This document shows, in pieces, positions 12,237 through 24,330 of a stretch of 64,000 bases of DNA. The notes under the pieces are model-generated. The model was given only the letters and a program-made list of their open reading frames with translations. It had not been told where the DNA came from and searched no databases. Position 1 is the first letter of the stretch, and the number at the start of each line of letters is the position of its first letter. Source of the DNA: Dugong dugon (taxonomy: Eukaryota > Chordata > Mammalia > Sirenia > Dugongidae); the NCBI GenBank assembly GCA_030035585.1, contig CM057464.1, positions 77,298,919 to 77,362,918 on the forward strand. The letters run 5' to 3'. The position numbers and the translations under genes were made by a program.

Positions 12237-13256
12237 TTATTGATTATCTAACCATAGGACTCCCTTTAGTATTTCTTGTAGTTTTGGTTTGGTTTTTGCA
12301 AATTCCCTGAACTTCTGTTTATCTGGAAATGCCCTAATTTCACCAGCATATTTGAGAGACAGTTTTGCTGCATATATAATTCTTGGCTGACAGTTATTTT
12401 CCTTCAAGGCTTTAAATATGTGATCCCATTGCCTTCTAGCCTGCATGGTTTCTGCTGAGTAGTCCGAGCTTATTCTAATTGACTCTCCTTTGTAGATGAC
12501 TTTTCTTTTATCCCTAGCTGCTCTTAAAATTCTCTCTTTATCTTTGGTTTTGGTAAGTTTGATTATAATATGTCTTGGTGACTTTCTTTTGGGATCTAGC
12601 TTATGTGGCGTTCGATAAGCATCTTGGATAGATGTCATCTCATCTTTTATGATATCAGGGAAGTTTTCTGTCAACAAATCTTCAACAATTTTCTCTGTAT
12701 TTTCTGTTATTCCCCCCTGTTCTGGTACTCTGATCACTCGTAGGTTATTTCTCTTGATAGAGGCCCACATGACTCTTAGAGTTTCTTCATTCTTTTTAAT
12801 TCTTTTATCTGATTTTTCCTCAAATAAGTTGGCTTCAAGAGCTTTATCTTCAATGTCACTAATTCTAACTTCTACTGCCTCAATTCTGCTCCTATGACTT
12901 TCTATTGAGTTGTATAATTCTGAAAATTTATTGTTAATCTTCTGGATTTCTGATTGCTGTCTCTCTATGGATTCTTGCAGCCTATTAAATTTGGCTTTAT
13001 GTTCTTGAATAACTTTTTTAAGTTCTGCTACTACTGGGTCTGTATGTTCCCTGGGTGTTTCTGCATTCTGTCGAATTTCCTTTCTTATTTCTAGAAGAGT
13101 TCTGTATATTAATCTTTTGTATTCTGCCTCTGGTAATTCCAAGAAGTTCTCTTCCTCCAGAGAATTTATTGGTTCTTTATTTTGGGAGCTTGCTGAAGCC
13201 ATCATGGACTGCCTCTTTATGTGACTTGATATTGATTGTTGTCTCTGAGACATCAA
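12237..13256 (-). CDS. L1 ORF1p (RNA-binding chaperone), intact 339 aa
   Basis: ORF1p is the trimeric nucleic-acid chaperone that coats L1 RNA in the cytoplasmic RNP. Seen: one open frame of 339 codons, matching the usual mammalian ORF1p length of about 338. Residues about 75-155 are heptad-like and Lys/Glu/Ile/Leu rich (coiled coil). Then comes the RRM core with NNLRVIRVPEQGG, followed by RTPHKLDPKRKSPRHIIIKL and RILRAARDK. The C-terminal domain contains SAETMQARRQW. Basic residues used for RNA binding in the family are largely kept. One oddity is Arg where primate ORF1p has Gly in the NLRIIGVPE motif (comparison from memory). The start is the first Met after the 5'UTR (MMSQRQQ); a second in-frame Met pair lies about 18 codons in (SMMAS). 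It is probably not expressed as a functional retrotransposon because ORF2 is defective. Confidence 0.92.
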   Translation of the reverse strand: MMSQRQQSISSHIKRQSMMASASSQNKEPINSLEEENFLELPEAEYKRLIYRTLLEIRKEIRQNAETPREHTDPVVAELKKVIQEHKAKFNRLQESIERQQSEIQKINNKFSELYNSIESHRSRIEAVEVRISDIEDKALEANLFEEKSDKRIKKNEETLRVMWASIKRNNLRVIRVPEQGGITENTEKIVEDLLTENFPDIIKDEMTSIQDAYRTPHKLDPKRKSPRHIIIKLTKTKDKERILRAARDKRKVIYKGESIRISSDYSAETMQARRQWDHIFKALKENNCQPRIIYAAKLSLKYAGEIRAFPDKQKFREFAKTKPKLQEILKGVLWLDNQ

Positions 13257-14479
13257 TATTTATTATAATTTTATTTTGTATTTGCTTAGTGAGACCTAGC
13301 TTCTTATTTTGTTTTGTTTTGATATGCCAAAATAGGCTGCTCATGTGCACTAGTTTGATATTTGACACTTTTGGATCTCTAACGTCCTGTCACTAGGTAG
13401 TTAGTTCTGTAACTAAGTATGTGCACATAGGAGTCCATTAAATTTTCCTATATGGGTTCAGCTCTGGTGTTCAGGCAGTTGGTCACCAAGTGCGTGATGC
13501 AGGCTCTCACCCCCAGTCCTAGAGAGGCATGGGTGATTGGTGCAGGCACTGGACTCTGGCTGTGGTAGGGGATCACGCAGTGAGCCAGGCAGGGGGCTGA
13601 TGGCTGCCCCTGAGAGTCTGAAAGGAAAGCGTGTTCCTATTCTCTAGGGTGAGTAGGCAGGTGAGTTTTGCAGCCAGGCTAAGAGCACCTCACTCTGTTG
13701 GCTGTAAAGACTCAAGGGCACCACTTTTTCTTGAACTCCTGTAGCAGGTGACTAGGCACGTTAGGCTGTTTCGAGTGTCATAAATCTGCCAGTTCACAGC
13801 TGAAGCAGTTGAAGTTAAACTTCAGATGTTTGCCCTGTTGTACTGTGGCAGTGAGGACTAACACTGTTGAAATGGGTCCCCACAAGTCTATACAGGGTTG
13901 TAAGGCCAGCAAAGGAGCTGTGCTGTCCCTGTGTTCCTGGACTAGGGGAGCCAGCAGCTTATTTGTTCCCTCTCCAAGGCCAGGAGGGCACCTTTTGGGA
14001 TCTACTTCCGGCCCAGCCGTCTCCTGGTGCAGAGCACAGAGGGAGGAGGTAAAAGGGAGAGAGGTTTTCCCCAAATGGGCTTTTTTTTTTTTTTTTTAAT
14101 CCCCGTGAAAGGGTGCATGCATGTACTTATCTTAGCCTCTTGGGAGCTGCTCTTCACTGGTTCGGAGTGTCCAAGCAGAATCTCTGCTGCTGGGTCTCTC
14201 TCTATGTGGAAACTGCTTCCCAAGCCTGCACACCGCACAGCTGTTTGCCTGCTTCACCACGGACGGCATGGCTGCAGAGCTGCAGTTTTGCCGCTGGGGC
14301 TCTGGCCCTCCTCACCTTTTCCAAACGGTCTCCCTCTCCCATATCACTCAGACAGATTTCTTAACTTTGCCTTGTTCAGGGCTCACAGATATTCAATCAA
14401 ATCACTTGTTTTTCCAGGTCTTTGTTGTAAGAGGGATATAGGAAGAATCTAACTACTCCGCCATGCTGACCATGCCTCC
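13257..14479 (-). promoter_or_regulatory. L1 5'UTR with internal promoter (YY1-like start)
   Basis: About 1.2 kb, GC-richer than its surroundings, between the element's 5' end and ORF1. The minus-strand start ggaggcatggtcagcatgg is followed by a YY1-like core, ATGGCGG (ccgccat at 14458-14464 on +), about 16 bases in. This matches the known position of YY1 in primate L1, where it sets accurate initiation. It marks the element as full-length at its 5' end. Short ORFs over this stretch on either strand look like chance. Confidence 0.75.
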
Positions 14480-15298
14480 AACTGATTAAAACTTGAAACT
14501 TAAAATATAATCTACCTAAAAGTTGTGGGCTTCCTGTATTTTTATGAATGTGATGAATATATTTGGCGGACATCAAGCGTACAGAATGTGATTTGTCTAT
14601 AATTACTCAAATATATTCTTAAATCTTATAGTGATGATACAATTATATTAATAAAAAATTGCTTATTGATCAACAAAAATAAAATTATAGTTATTAAACA
14701 TATAACAATATAAAATAACTTAAAGAATAACTTAATTACATAATAATTTTCTGTAACAATTTCCAAGGGCAATCTTAGCTATAATAAACTGCAACCATAC
14801 TCTAACCATAATTAAGGAATTAAGTAATTGTATAAAGTGAAGATATTTATACATTAATAAAATGGGAAATATACAATGTACTAAGTTATTTCTAAATATT
14901 AAAATGAATAATTTCACTTAGAGCTAGTTTTAGAAAATGGCCACTTCAAGTATAATTTGGTCTGTGGGCTGCATACCTTTTTATCTAAAAAAATCTCTTC
15001 CCTCTTGTCTTCTAGTATGTCTCAAAAGCTTCAAATAACTTCACACGTGTTAATATGATAAAGTAAATAAAGGCCACAACTTGACATCAGAAAATCTGAA
15101 TCCAGCTACTATTTCTGTTTTGGGAAATCCCTGGCCTTGCTTTCCTCAAATGAGATAATGTGATTAAAATACATAACTCAAAGGAGTACTGGGAGGCGTA
15201 AATGAGAAAGTGTTTTTTAGAGCCCATTTTAAACTATGCAGTGCCATAGTCTGAGATTAGCACTTATCAGGGATCAGGGGCCACAGACCAATAATCAG

Positions 15299-15435
15299 AG
15301 GAGCCCCGGTGGTGCAGTGGTTAAGCAATCAACTGCTAACTGACTAGTCAGCTGTTGGAACCAACCAGCTGCTCCGTGGGAGAAAGACGTGACCAGTAGG
15401 CTTCTGTGAAGATTTACAGCCTTGGAAACTCTCAG
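15299..15435 (+). mobile_element. AfroSINE, long type, 3'-incomplete
   Basis: gagccccggtggtgcagtgg through gtgggagaaagacg and gatttacagccttgg. The usual gagtcggaatcg tail is absent. Confidence 0.85.
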
Positions 15436-15549
15436 CTGTAAATCTGGCCTAAGCTTGAGGAATAAGTGGAGCTTTGAAGTGAATTTGAAATTGAAATTAT
15501 AAATTGGAAATAACTGGGCTTTTCAAAACTTGTATTGCCTAAATTAAGA

Positions 15550-15752
15550 TGGCGAAAAACCCATTGGAGCCGAGTCGATTCTGACTCAGAGACCCTATAG
15601 GACAGACTAGAACTGCCCCATAAGGTTTCCTAGGCTATAATCTTTAAGGAATAGACTGTCACATCTTTCTCCTGCAGAGTGGCTGGTGGGTTCCATGTGC
15701 CAACCTTTCAGTTAGCAGCCAAGTGCTTAATCACTTCACCACCAGGGCTCCT
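15550..15752 (-). mobile_element. AfroSINE, long type, with TSD
   Basis: Complete antisense copy ending ccaccagggctcc. Flanked by taaattaaga (15540-15549 and 15753-15762). Confidence 0.92.
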
Positions 15753-15937
15753 TAAATTAAGACATAGAGGAGAAAAAATAGAAAGCCATAAAATTTGCTC
15801 AAGCTGTGAGAAAGGATAAGAAAAAGAGAATGACAGTGGCTACAAATAAATAAAGCTAACTTCTGTTTGTATCACATTGAGTACAGGCCATCCAAGAACC
15901 AGCTGCACTTGTATTTTAAGGTATTATTATATATGCT

Positions 15938-16165
15938 GGAATCCTGGTGGCACAGTGGTTAAGGGCTTGGCTGCTAACCAAAGGGTCAGTGGTTCAAACC
16001 CACCAACCACTCCGTGGGAGAAAGATGTGGCAGTCTGCTTCTGTAAAGATTTACAGCCTTAGAAACCCTATGGGGCAGTTCTACTCTGTCCTATAGTGTC
16101 ACTATAGGTCAGAATCGACTCAATGGCAATGGGTTTGTTTGTCTGTTTTTATTGTTGTTGTTGAC
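15938..16165 (+). mobile_element. AfroSINE, long type
   Basis: ggaatcctggtggcacagtg to cagaatcgactcaatggcaa, followed by a T/G-rich (ttgttg) tail. Well preserved. Confidence 0.92.
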
Positions 16166-18120
16166 TGATAATCAAACTCCTTAAGAATGGTCCATATGCA
16201 GAAAGACAAAAGTGTTTGGATCTCAGGCATAATCTGTCTGCTGATAACCTTTGGCATATCTGGAACCTAAAAGACACTGGGATGGAAGACTCAAAGCCTT
16301 TTGTGTCTAAACGAGCTGGTATTGATTGAATTGTGACTATATTTGTGACTACAGACTTTTAGAATATAAACAGATTTAGTTTCCATAATTTAACCTAGTA
16401 AACATAGTAAGTTGATTGAAATTAAATTTTTATGAAAATCTTAATGGATTATAAATATTCTTCTGGACCAGACATATGTAATTTATGCTAATTCTCATTT
16501 TACATACTAGTCACAACTAGACAATTTTTTTTTGTTACAACTATCCTATAAAACATTTTTTGAAAAATATTTCAATGGATTTACTAGAACAGATGCTGAA
16601 AGGGCAAAAAAGACAGGCTGTTTACATCAGATATATCTTGGTACACCTATGAAATTACAGTTTGTGGAGCCATTATTGACATTGGTATGAATGATGCCTG
16701 TAGCACAGAGTCATGACAATTTGTTAGCAATGATTTCTGGCCTGAGTGACATTTTTCACATTACTTACATTCTTTGTCCTGAAGTATTTTCAAAGTTCTT
16801 CCTGTTGATTAAATTCTAGGCCAAGCAATTGCTAACATCTCCAAAATGTAATATTTTCGAAATAGCTTTGAAAATGCTATTTCATTCACACATTCTGGAA
16901 GAGTTTCTTTTCCTATATAATACCATATGTTCAGCTTCTATCATATATTCCCAATTCAGAAAACCTTCTGTCCTATGATGTATCACATCAATCAACAAGG
17001 TGTTTATTTGGAAGACATTTGGTCGTGAGCTATAACATTCCTTTCAGATACGAATTAAATGAAACCCCAGCATATAGTTCTCCATCATTCATCATTTGAG
17101 GTAGTTGGAAAAGGCAGGCTTTAATGACTTGAAAAGCTCTTCCAAGGGCAAGTGTAGTTCCAGACATTCTGGTGTGAAAAATACTATGGTTACACTGAAT
17201 TTACTCCTCGTTTCTCTCCAGTAAAATATATTTCTGAAACTCTTTAGGAAACCCTGCTGAAAGAACATAATATCCCTGAATAACTCCATCCATTTCTTTA
17301 AAATTTAAACATATAGCCTCACTCTTTGTCCTCCTCTCCTCTCCCCCTCCACCTCCTTTCCTCTGCCTTTCATTTGAAACTTCCTCAGATGACTCTAAGT
17401 ATTTCTATACAACAACCAGAGTTAAGGGGAAGACTATATATAAGTATTGAAGATTTGATTTATACCTGTTGTTAGATTTTTCTAAATTATTCAACTTTCA
17501 TTTTCCATACATAGTCTCCACCTATACTTTCACTAACCTCAGAAGTATTTCTGTTTTGCTTTTATTTCTAGCCGTACATATCATTTTGGTACATATTACT
17601 AAACATCAATAGCTGCTTAGAAAGAAACGCTATTAGGTAGAATTAATCAAATAAAAAGAACTATTTTGAGCCACCAAATGTATTTTCCCAGTTTTTGGAA
17701 CCCAAAGACAAAAGGCTTCCTCCAATATTGTTAGTTAAAAACAAAAATGTGTGTTTAATCAGTGTATGAAATATAAGATACAATGAAACTACATAATGAA
17801 GTGAACATGTGAATGTAGTCACTTAGCATTCTAAAACTAATTAACAGTAGAGAGGATGAGTTCTTTGACCTTTGGTAGTTCTGCTTCTGGTTTAATTTTC
17901 TTCCTCATAATTGGAATAATGAATGGTCTCAAAAGCTAATTTGTTTGGTTGAAGGGCATCTACTTTATTTGCATTTTTAAAAAATGTTTGTTCCTATAAA
18001 AGCCAATGCAAAGATGTCACTGTGCCAACACACTGACGGATGGGGTCCATAGGTAGAGGTTTTGTTGCCTTGAGGTCATTTGCAGGGTTAATCCCTAATT
18101 TCTTGTGTTAGGAAAGGTGT

Positions 18121-18489
18121 TGTCTTAGTTTGCCAGTGCTGCTATAACACAAAATAGCGTAAGTGAGTGGCTTTAAAGAACGGAAATTTATATTCTTACA
18201 GTCCCAGAGGCTAGGAGTCCAAATCAGAGTCTCAGCTGTGTTGATTCCTTTTTTGATGGTAGCCCTGGGCATTCCTTGGCAACCCTCACTTGGCATCTAT
18301 CTTTGCCCCTATGTGCATGTATCTAACCTGGTCTTTTTATTACTCAAAAGTGATTAGATTTAGAACCCACCCTATTTGTGTATGATCTAACATAACAATG
18401 AAAAGCCTATTTCCAATTAGAGTTGCATCCGCAGGTATAAGGATTAGAATTCCAACACGTATTTTGGAGGACAGAATTGGATCTATAAC
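18121..18489 (-). mobile_element. MLT1-like MaLR LTR, minus strand
   Basis: Antisense LTR signature: tgtcttagtttgccagtgct, then ggctttaaagaacgg, gaggctaggagtccaaat, and the terminal block ttttggaggacagaattgg. The poly-A signal is mutated. No clear TSD. Confidence 0.75.
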
Positions 18490-18752
18490 TGGTACACTGA
18501 GAATAAGTCTCATCTTTCCAAGATGGCAATCTAAAGTAGACTAATACATAGGCTATTTTTTTTGTAAAAGGATAATTTAATAGAGAAAAGTACAATTCTC
18601 TTTTATGTATACTTAACAACTGTGGGTTCTATTTACTTATCACAGTGTTTATTAAAATAAGGTATTTCAATTTTTTGATTATAAAATATAAAAATTGATG
18701 TGTTGATAGAAAACATTTCATATCATTTGTTTTTAGTTTTCATTCCTGCGAT

Positions 18753-18791
18753 CATTCCTTCCTTCCTTTGTTCCTTCTTTCCTTCCTTCCT
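18753..18791. repeat. (TTCC)n microsatellite, impure
   Basis: Runs of ttcc interrupted by ttgttcctt. Confidence 0.85.
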
Positions 18792-21109
18792 ACATCTGTG
18801 GTGTTGTCTTTCCCTTTTTCTTTCTGTCTTCACCCACTATGAGTAAAGCAAAGGGATAGAAACAGCATTTGTCATAGTTTCTAACTGGAATTCTTTTGCC
18901 AGAATGACACCTCACTTATCACAGATCTCACTGTCATCAGACTTTTAAGTTTGCCAGTTTGCTTAGCAAAGTTTTTAGAGATGCAGCCAAAACCTGCCGT
19001 GAAGAGTTTCCCTATCGGAGATGACAACGTCAGACTGTAACAGTTGCACTTCTCATGCGTATGTAATCATTCTACAGTAAGTGTTTCTTACTGATGCCTT
19101 TTAATTGCAATAACAATGAGGTATATAAAGAATACAAGCCTAAGTGTCGGGAGGCCTTTCACTAATCAGTTGTGTTGTGTGATCCTTGGACACAGCTCAT
19201 TAGTCATAGTGCTTCACTCCTCTCTTTCATAGCATAGGATAATGCCATCAGCACGAGCCATCTCACAACACCACTGCCAGGATCTACTAAGATAATGGAT
19301 ATGAAACAGCTTTGCACAGTACAGGGTACCGAAGAAAGGCAAAGAACCCAGCCTGTACATAATGTCTTCCCAAACCTTCGAGGAATTTGATTTTCAACTT
19401 TAGAATAGAAGATCTTCCACTGACATTATTTTTGGACTCCAACAATATAGATGTAAATGTACTGTAAGTCACTGCACATAATATATAAGACACTTCTAAG
19501 ATGAATTTCAATAGTAACAGTTAAGGCACTAGTGAAATTAAGAATATGGTATAGTCTTATTAACAAATTAAATAATTAGCTTTGCAAATTTGATGACCAT
19601 CATTTATTTCCTCAGCTTCTCATGCACATATGGAGAATTTGTTGTTCTTTTTATTATTCTTTAACTTGGGCGTGTTTCACAGGATGACAAACATTGTCAG
19701 CAACCAATTAAACCATTTTTGTCAAACTGCTCTCCTTAGTTTTTAAGGCAAAAAGCCTGAGGAGTTCAAGAGGGATTAAGTGCCACACTCAAGCTTACCT
19801 AACTCAGGAGGAGCACAGCTGGAATGACAATGTCTTCTGCTTCTCAGTCTAGTGTCCCTTTACTATCTACTACATGGAATCAGAACTGTTTTGGGAATTT
19901 TTGTCTCTGGCCAATAAAATAGACTAGCATTGTCTCACCTTTGCTACTATTTTGTTTGTCCTTCAGTGGCTGTTCAAACTATTCTGGATTGTTTTTCTGC
20001 CCAGGTGGCTCTATTGTGAATCAATGCAGTAGACCTTAGTTTATGTATTCCATAGGCATTTCCAGATTTCCCTTATGCACAGACTTCATGTAAGGCTGGT
20101 TTCATATTTTTATTTTTCCATATGAAAGATACACGCATCATGGGATGGAGTTGAGAAGGTACCAAAATGACAGGAAGATCTGGCACCCTGCCTCTTTCTT
20201 TTGTTTTTTACTTTATGAAATTTTTCATGTTTTATTATCTATCTACTCCGATAAATTGAGGTGGGACACATTTTTAATGCTTCCAGTAAATAAGAAAAAT
20301 GTGCCTGCAGCATGAAAACTCCTTTGACTGCTTTGTGTTATTCGCAACAGATGAATCTAATTTGTATTCAGACATCAGCACTATAACTAACTAGAGAAAT
20401 AAAATGGATGTCTATGACCTCTCTTCAATTATTTAGTACAGATGAAGTGTCACTTGGCTTAAAGTAATGACACCGTGGCTATATTTAGTGTTACACCTAT
20501 TAGACAGAAATTCAAGATGGAATATACACACGCATACACATATGTATGATAAATTAATGATACTGGTTAAGTAATCTGAAATCACTGTATTACTTATAGG
20601 AGACCATAGTATTAGGCTTTACTTAGTTGGTGTTGGCAAGAGGCTAAAAAATCTTCTCTCATATTATGCAAAGAGAATGCTATTTTGTTTCTTTAAGCGT
20701 TTATATATTAGAGAATAAATTATCTGAAATGTAAGAATTTATCTGTTGATCAGTAGTAGCAGAATTCATTCATCCATGACATAGTATTCTTTGATTAGGC
20801 AGATAAGGGATCATAAAAAGGATCTTAAATATTAAATAAGGTGTATGAAGGACTTTAGAAGTAGAGTACTACTATGAGTTTAACCTTAAATGATCTTATG
20901 CTAATACAATTGTAAGTTTTAAAAAGAAAAAAGAAACTATAATTCACAAATCAGAACATGCCTCATTCTACTATTAACTGCCATGTAACTATTCAAAGTA
21001 CACACTATTGTTCTATGTTTTAGTAACTACTGAAATAATAGTCGGTACATAGGATAACATTTTAACACATGATTCTGCATGCTTTTATACATCTGTTGTC
21101 GGCAATCTT

Positions 21110-21790
21110 TTTCATTCAGGAGACCATCCCTTCCTTAGGCGCCAATAGCTAAGCATGAGTCAGCTGTTCCTCTGGTGGAGGAAAGAGCCACAACCAAACA
21201 AAAATCAAAGGCAATGGATTCATGACTACGAAGTAAAAAAGCAGCCAGTCCTAGTGTAAGATGGAAACATTCCAATGTTTAGTTTCAGAGTGAGTATTCC
21301 TGCCCACTTTCCCCTTCCCCCCATGATGAGTGGAATAGGTAAGGAGTGGAATAGGTAAGGAGTGCACAGCACCTGACTCAAACAGTACTAGAGTACTCTT
21401 GCCAGCACTAGAACCACGTGGAAGCTGAGTTTGCAATCGGGTACCGTTCATGCTCTTTTTCCTCTGGGACAGACAAGCAATTAACAACATGCAGCAGACC
21501 ATTGCCTTATGTACAGGAACACCCATTCCGACCAACTTCTGTGAACAACCCCCACTCAGCAGCTCAGGAAACCTCTAACACCTGCCTACATCCAGCCCAG
21601 AAATGGAGGTGGAGAACCTGTACCCCTATAGGACTGGTATGAAGCAGATGCCCCTTTAGCTGGCCAAGAAGGGAAAATACATACCTGAGAACTTCCATTA
21701 AGCCTAGACAGTGACAAAAAAACAAAAGAAAACAAATAACAACAAAAAACTCAAACAAACAAAACAAACGAACAAACGAGGAAAAAACCC
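21110..21790 (+). other. Unclassified GC-richer block with CAAA-rich tail
   Basis: 21260-21690 is GC-richer than its flanks. An A/C-rich tract follows (about 21715-21783: caaaa, aacaacaa, caaacaaac), like the tail of a non-LTR retroposon. A 16-bp direct duplication (gagtggaataggtaag) lies near 21330-21363. No known gene or repeat recognised and no TSD found. ORFs here are under 90 codons and look like chance. Confidence 0.35.
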
Positions 21791-21840
21791 CTTCTGGTAC
21801 GGGAGTCAGAAAGATACTAAACACGGTAAACGTCTCTTTA

Positions 21841-22014
21841 AGGTGCCCTCACGCAGTCAGTAAGATCAGTGGTTTGAACCCACCGGCCACTTTGCAGAAG
21901 AAAGACTTGCCAATCTGCTTACATAAAGATTATAGCCATGGAAACCCTATGGGGGCAGTTCTACTCTCTCCTGTAGGGTCATTATTAGTCGGAATAAATT
22001 TGATGGCAAGCAAT
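21841..22014 (+). mobile_element. AfroSINE, long type, 5' end diverged
   Basis: The box B-like region gtggtttgaacccaccgg, then accctatgggggcagttc and agtcggaataaatttgatgg. Confidence 0.85.
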
Positions 22015-22466
22015 GACTACCACTTTTTCTTTAGAATTCTAAAAAAGGGAAGGAGAACAATTTGGGAAAGGCACAAAGTAAGGACACTAATCTGATAAAA
22101 TTATTTCTGCCTGTATGTAGTTTTTTTCCATAGGGATTAATAAAAGATGGTCAGGGTTCAGTGTTGGTATGGAATGATTCTTAAACATATTGGTTACATA
22201 TAGATTACACATAGGTTGTGAAGTTAAAAGTTGGGAATGCATACCCAGTTCTGTCTAAACAGCTTATGTTGTCATACATATTTTGTAGATCTCAATTTCT
22301 GAGATGTTCCAAATAAAAATATCCTTAAATTAAGTTACATTTATATTTGAGTCAAGTCCTAAGGCCACATATACAAAAAATTAAAGAAAAGATATAATTC
22401 TATCACTTAACCCATAGATATTTTATCTTCCCACAAATGAAGGATGTGCTAATGTTTATATTATTC

Positions 22467-23154
22467 CTTTTTTTTACAATTTTATTTATTTTGTTGTTGT
22501 TGAGAATATACACAGCAAAACACAGACCAATTCAACAGTTTTTACATGTACCATTCAGTGACATTGATTATATTCTTCGAGTTGTGCAATCATTCACCCT
22601 CCTTTTCTAAGTTGTTCCTCCCGCATTAACATAAACCCACTTACCCTTAAGATTCGTATTTCTTCTTTCGAGTTTCTATTGTCACTTTGATCCCGTATAG
22701 ATAGTTCTCAAAAGAGCATAATGTTCAAGGCAAACATTTTTTACTAGTTAAGATAAACTATTGTTCGGTTTTAAGAAGACTTCAGGAGATATTATTGACT
22801 TAAGCTTTAAAGATTATCTCAGGGCAATAATTTCAGGAGTTCTTCTAGCCCCATGGCTCTAGGAAGTCTGGAGTCCATGAGAATTTTAAATTCTGTTCTC
22901 CATTTTCCCCCTTTTGGTCAGAATTCCTCTACATAATCCTTGATCAAAATGTTCAGTAATGGTATTTCCTCTGGTCTCACAGGAAAGGTTACAATTGCTC
23001 ATGGAGACAATCAGCCACACATTCCATATCCTCCTCCTATTCCTGGTTCTCCTTCTTCCTCTCTTGCTCCATGCAAATAGAGACAAATTGTTGTGCCTTG
23101 GATGACTGCTTGCAAGCTTTTACGACCCCAGGCACTATGCAATAATCACTTAGC
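22467..23154 (-). mobile_element. 5'-truncated retroelement with 11-bp TSD, probable lineage-specific L1 3' end
   Basis: The insert is bounded by perfect copies of ttatattattc (22456-22466 and 23155-23165). The left edge begins with a T-run (poly-A of a minus-strand element). There is no coding match. The body (for example acacagcaaaacacagacc near 22511) looks like a high-copy repeat, and I believe it is common in elephant sequence. The most likely identity is the 3'UTR of an afrotherian L1, possibly the kind of 3' end missing from the L1 at 9081, but I cannot prove this. Confidence 0.65.
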
Positions 23155-23534
23155 TTATATTATTCTTAATATTATTTCATGTATATTGGAAATATTTCTT
23201 CTAAATACAATTTACCTCAAAAATGTTTATGTATATCATTGTCATAATACAATAGTGAAAATGCCTTATTGTTTCTTTTATAAATCAAAGCTCTTTAACT
23301 TATATTATCTTCTTCATCCTGTGTGTAATATACGAGAATGTTATAAAGGAGACACCAAAGCTCAGGAAAAAATTACGATTTATTCAGGCTCCTGTGATTG
23401 ATTGTAAATAGAAATATACCTTGAATCTGTTTATTTTCACACACCTCCATTATCACCACAGTAAGGCAGGAAACTATCATCTTTCACTTGGACTAATAAA
23501 ATGAATTCCTAAGTGGTTCCTGTTTCTTCACTTG

Positions 23535-24155
23535 CTCAGCTCCAATTCATTCTCTATGCTAAACTAAAGTGAGCTTTTAAAACTACAAATGTGGTCATAT
23601 AATCCCTTTGTTAAAAAGTTCAAAGATTTCCCATTCCATAAAGTCAAAAAAATGATCACCATAAACTAAATTTTTCTAAATAATCTATCCCTTTCTATCT
23701 CTTCAGGGTCATTTCCCACTACTCTCCTCTAGACTCAGAATTGCCCACAGATTCTAGATTTCTATTAATAGGTCAATGTTTTGCTCACCTCAGGGACTCT
23801 GCGGATGCTCTTTCCTTTGGCTAGAATGCTGTTCCCACCGCTATATTGGGCTAATATTTCACATCCTTCAGATCTCATCTTAGAGCTCTTCCCTTGGATC
23901 TAAAATAGTTGTTAAACTAATATCATCTGATGGCAAAATTTACTTTTCTTACTTTCTCCCATAGCTACTGAGTTATAATTTATAGCTATGTATTTATTCC
24001 TATGATTCTCTGGGCAACTTTTGTATCACCCCATCCCACTCCATCACGGTTTCTAGCTATTTTGCATTGAATCCCCTATACCTAGCAAGTGTATGGCTAG
24101 TAGTAAGCCAGTAAATAATAAATGTTTGTGAAAAGAGTGAATAAATGGCTGAATA
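23535..24155 (+). mobile_element. L2, plus strand
   Basis: gctctttcctttggctagaa near 23810, cttcagatctcatctta, and the end agtaaataataaatgtttgtg. Confidence 0.7.
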
Positions 24156-24204
24156 GATCGATAGGTGAATCAATGGATAGAGACCAAGGCTAATATCCAA
24201 GGAG

Positions 24205-24330
24205 GTGAAAGCGTTCAATAGTCAGGTGTACAGAGTCCATTGTTGGCTAGCCTTAATTCCCAGCTTTGCTATTTATTTTCTGTGTGACGTTGGACAAGTC
24301 AATAAGCTTTCTAAATTTTTGTTGTTGTTG
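24205..24330 (+). mobile_element. MIR fragment, plus strand
   Basis: ttcccagctttgctatttat and gacgttggacaagtcaataa match the MIR core. Confidence 0.55.

Larger units (their letters stand above)
9081..14479 (-). mobile_element. L1 LINE, 5'-complete, 3'-truncated, minus strand
   Basis: Reading right to left: a roughly 1.2-kb 5'UTR (from about 14479), an intact ORF1 (13256-12237), a long inter-ORF spacer, then a broken ORF2 from 11789 that stops matching L1 at about 9081. The end falls around two thirds through ORF2, so the C-terminal part, the 3'UTR and the poly-A tail are missing. That is the opposite of the usual 5' truncation. It abuts an RTE fragment at 9071. The uninterrupted ORF1 suggests a fairly young, lineage-specific element; ORF2 decay shows that it is now dead. 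It lies in the same orientation as KHDRBS2 transcription. Confidence 0.93.

Noticed and set aside
14027-14452. 141-codon open frame and overlapping ones on both strands
   Set aside because: Lie in the L1 5'UTR, whose higher GC reduces stops; no homology to a known protein.
7081-14479. A single L1 with 5' inversion (twin priming) joining the plus-strand piece at 7081 and the minus-strand L1
   Set aside because: Order of parts is wrong for twin priming, the plus-strand piece looks far older, and an RTE lies between them.
15938-16010. tRNA-gene-like box A and box B sequences, as in many other places
   Set aside because: They are the tRNA-derived heads of AfroSINEs and do not form a full tRNA cloverleaf followed by a terminator.
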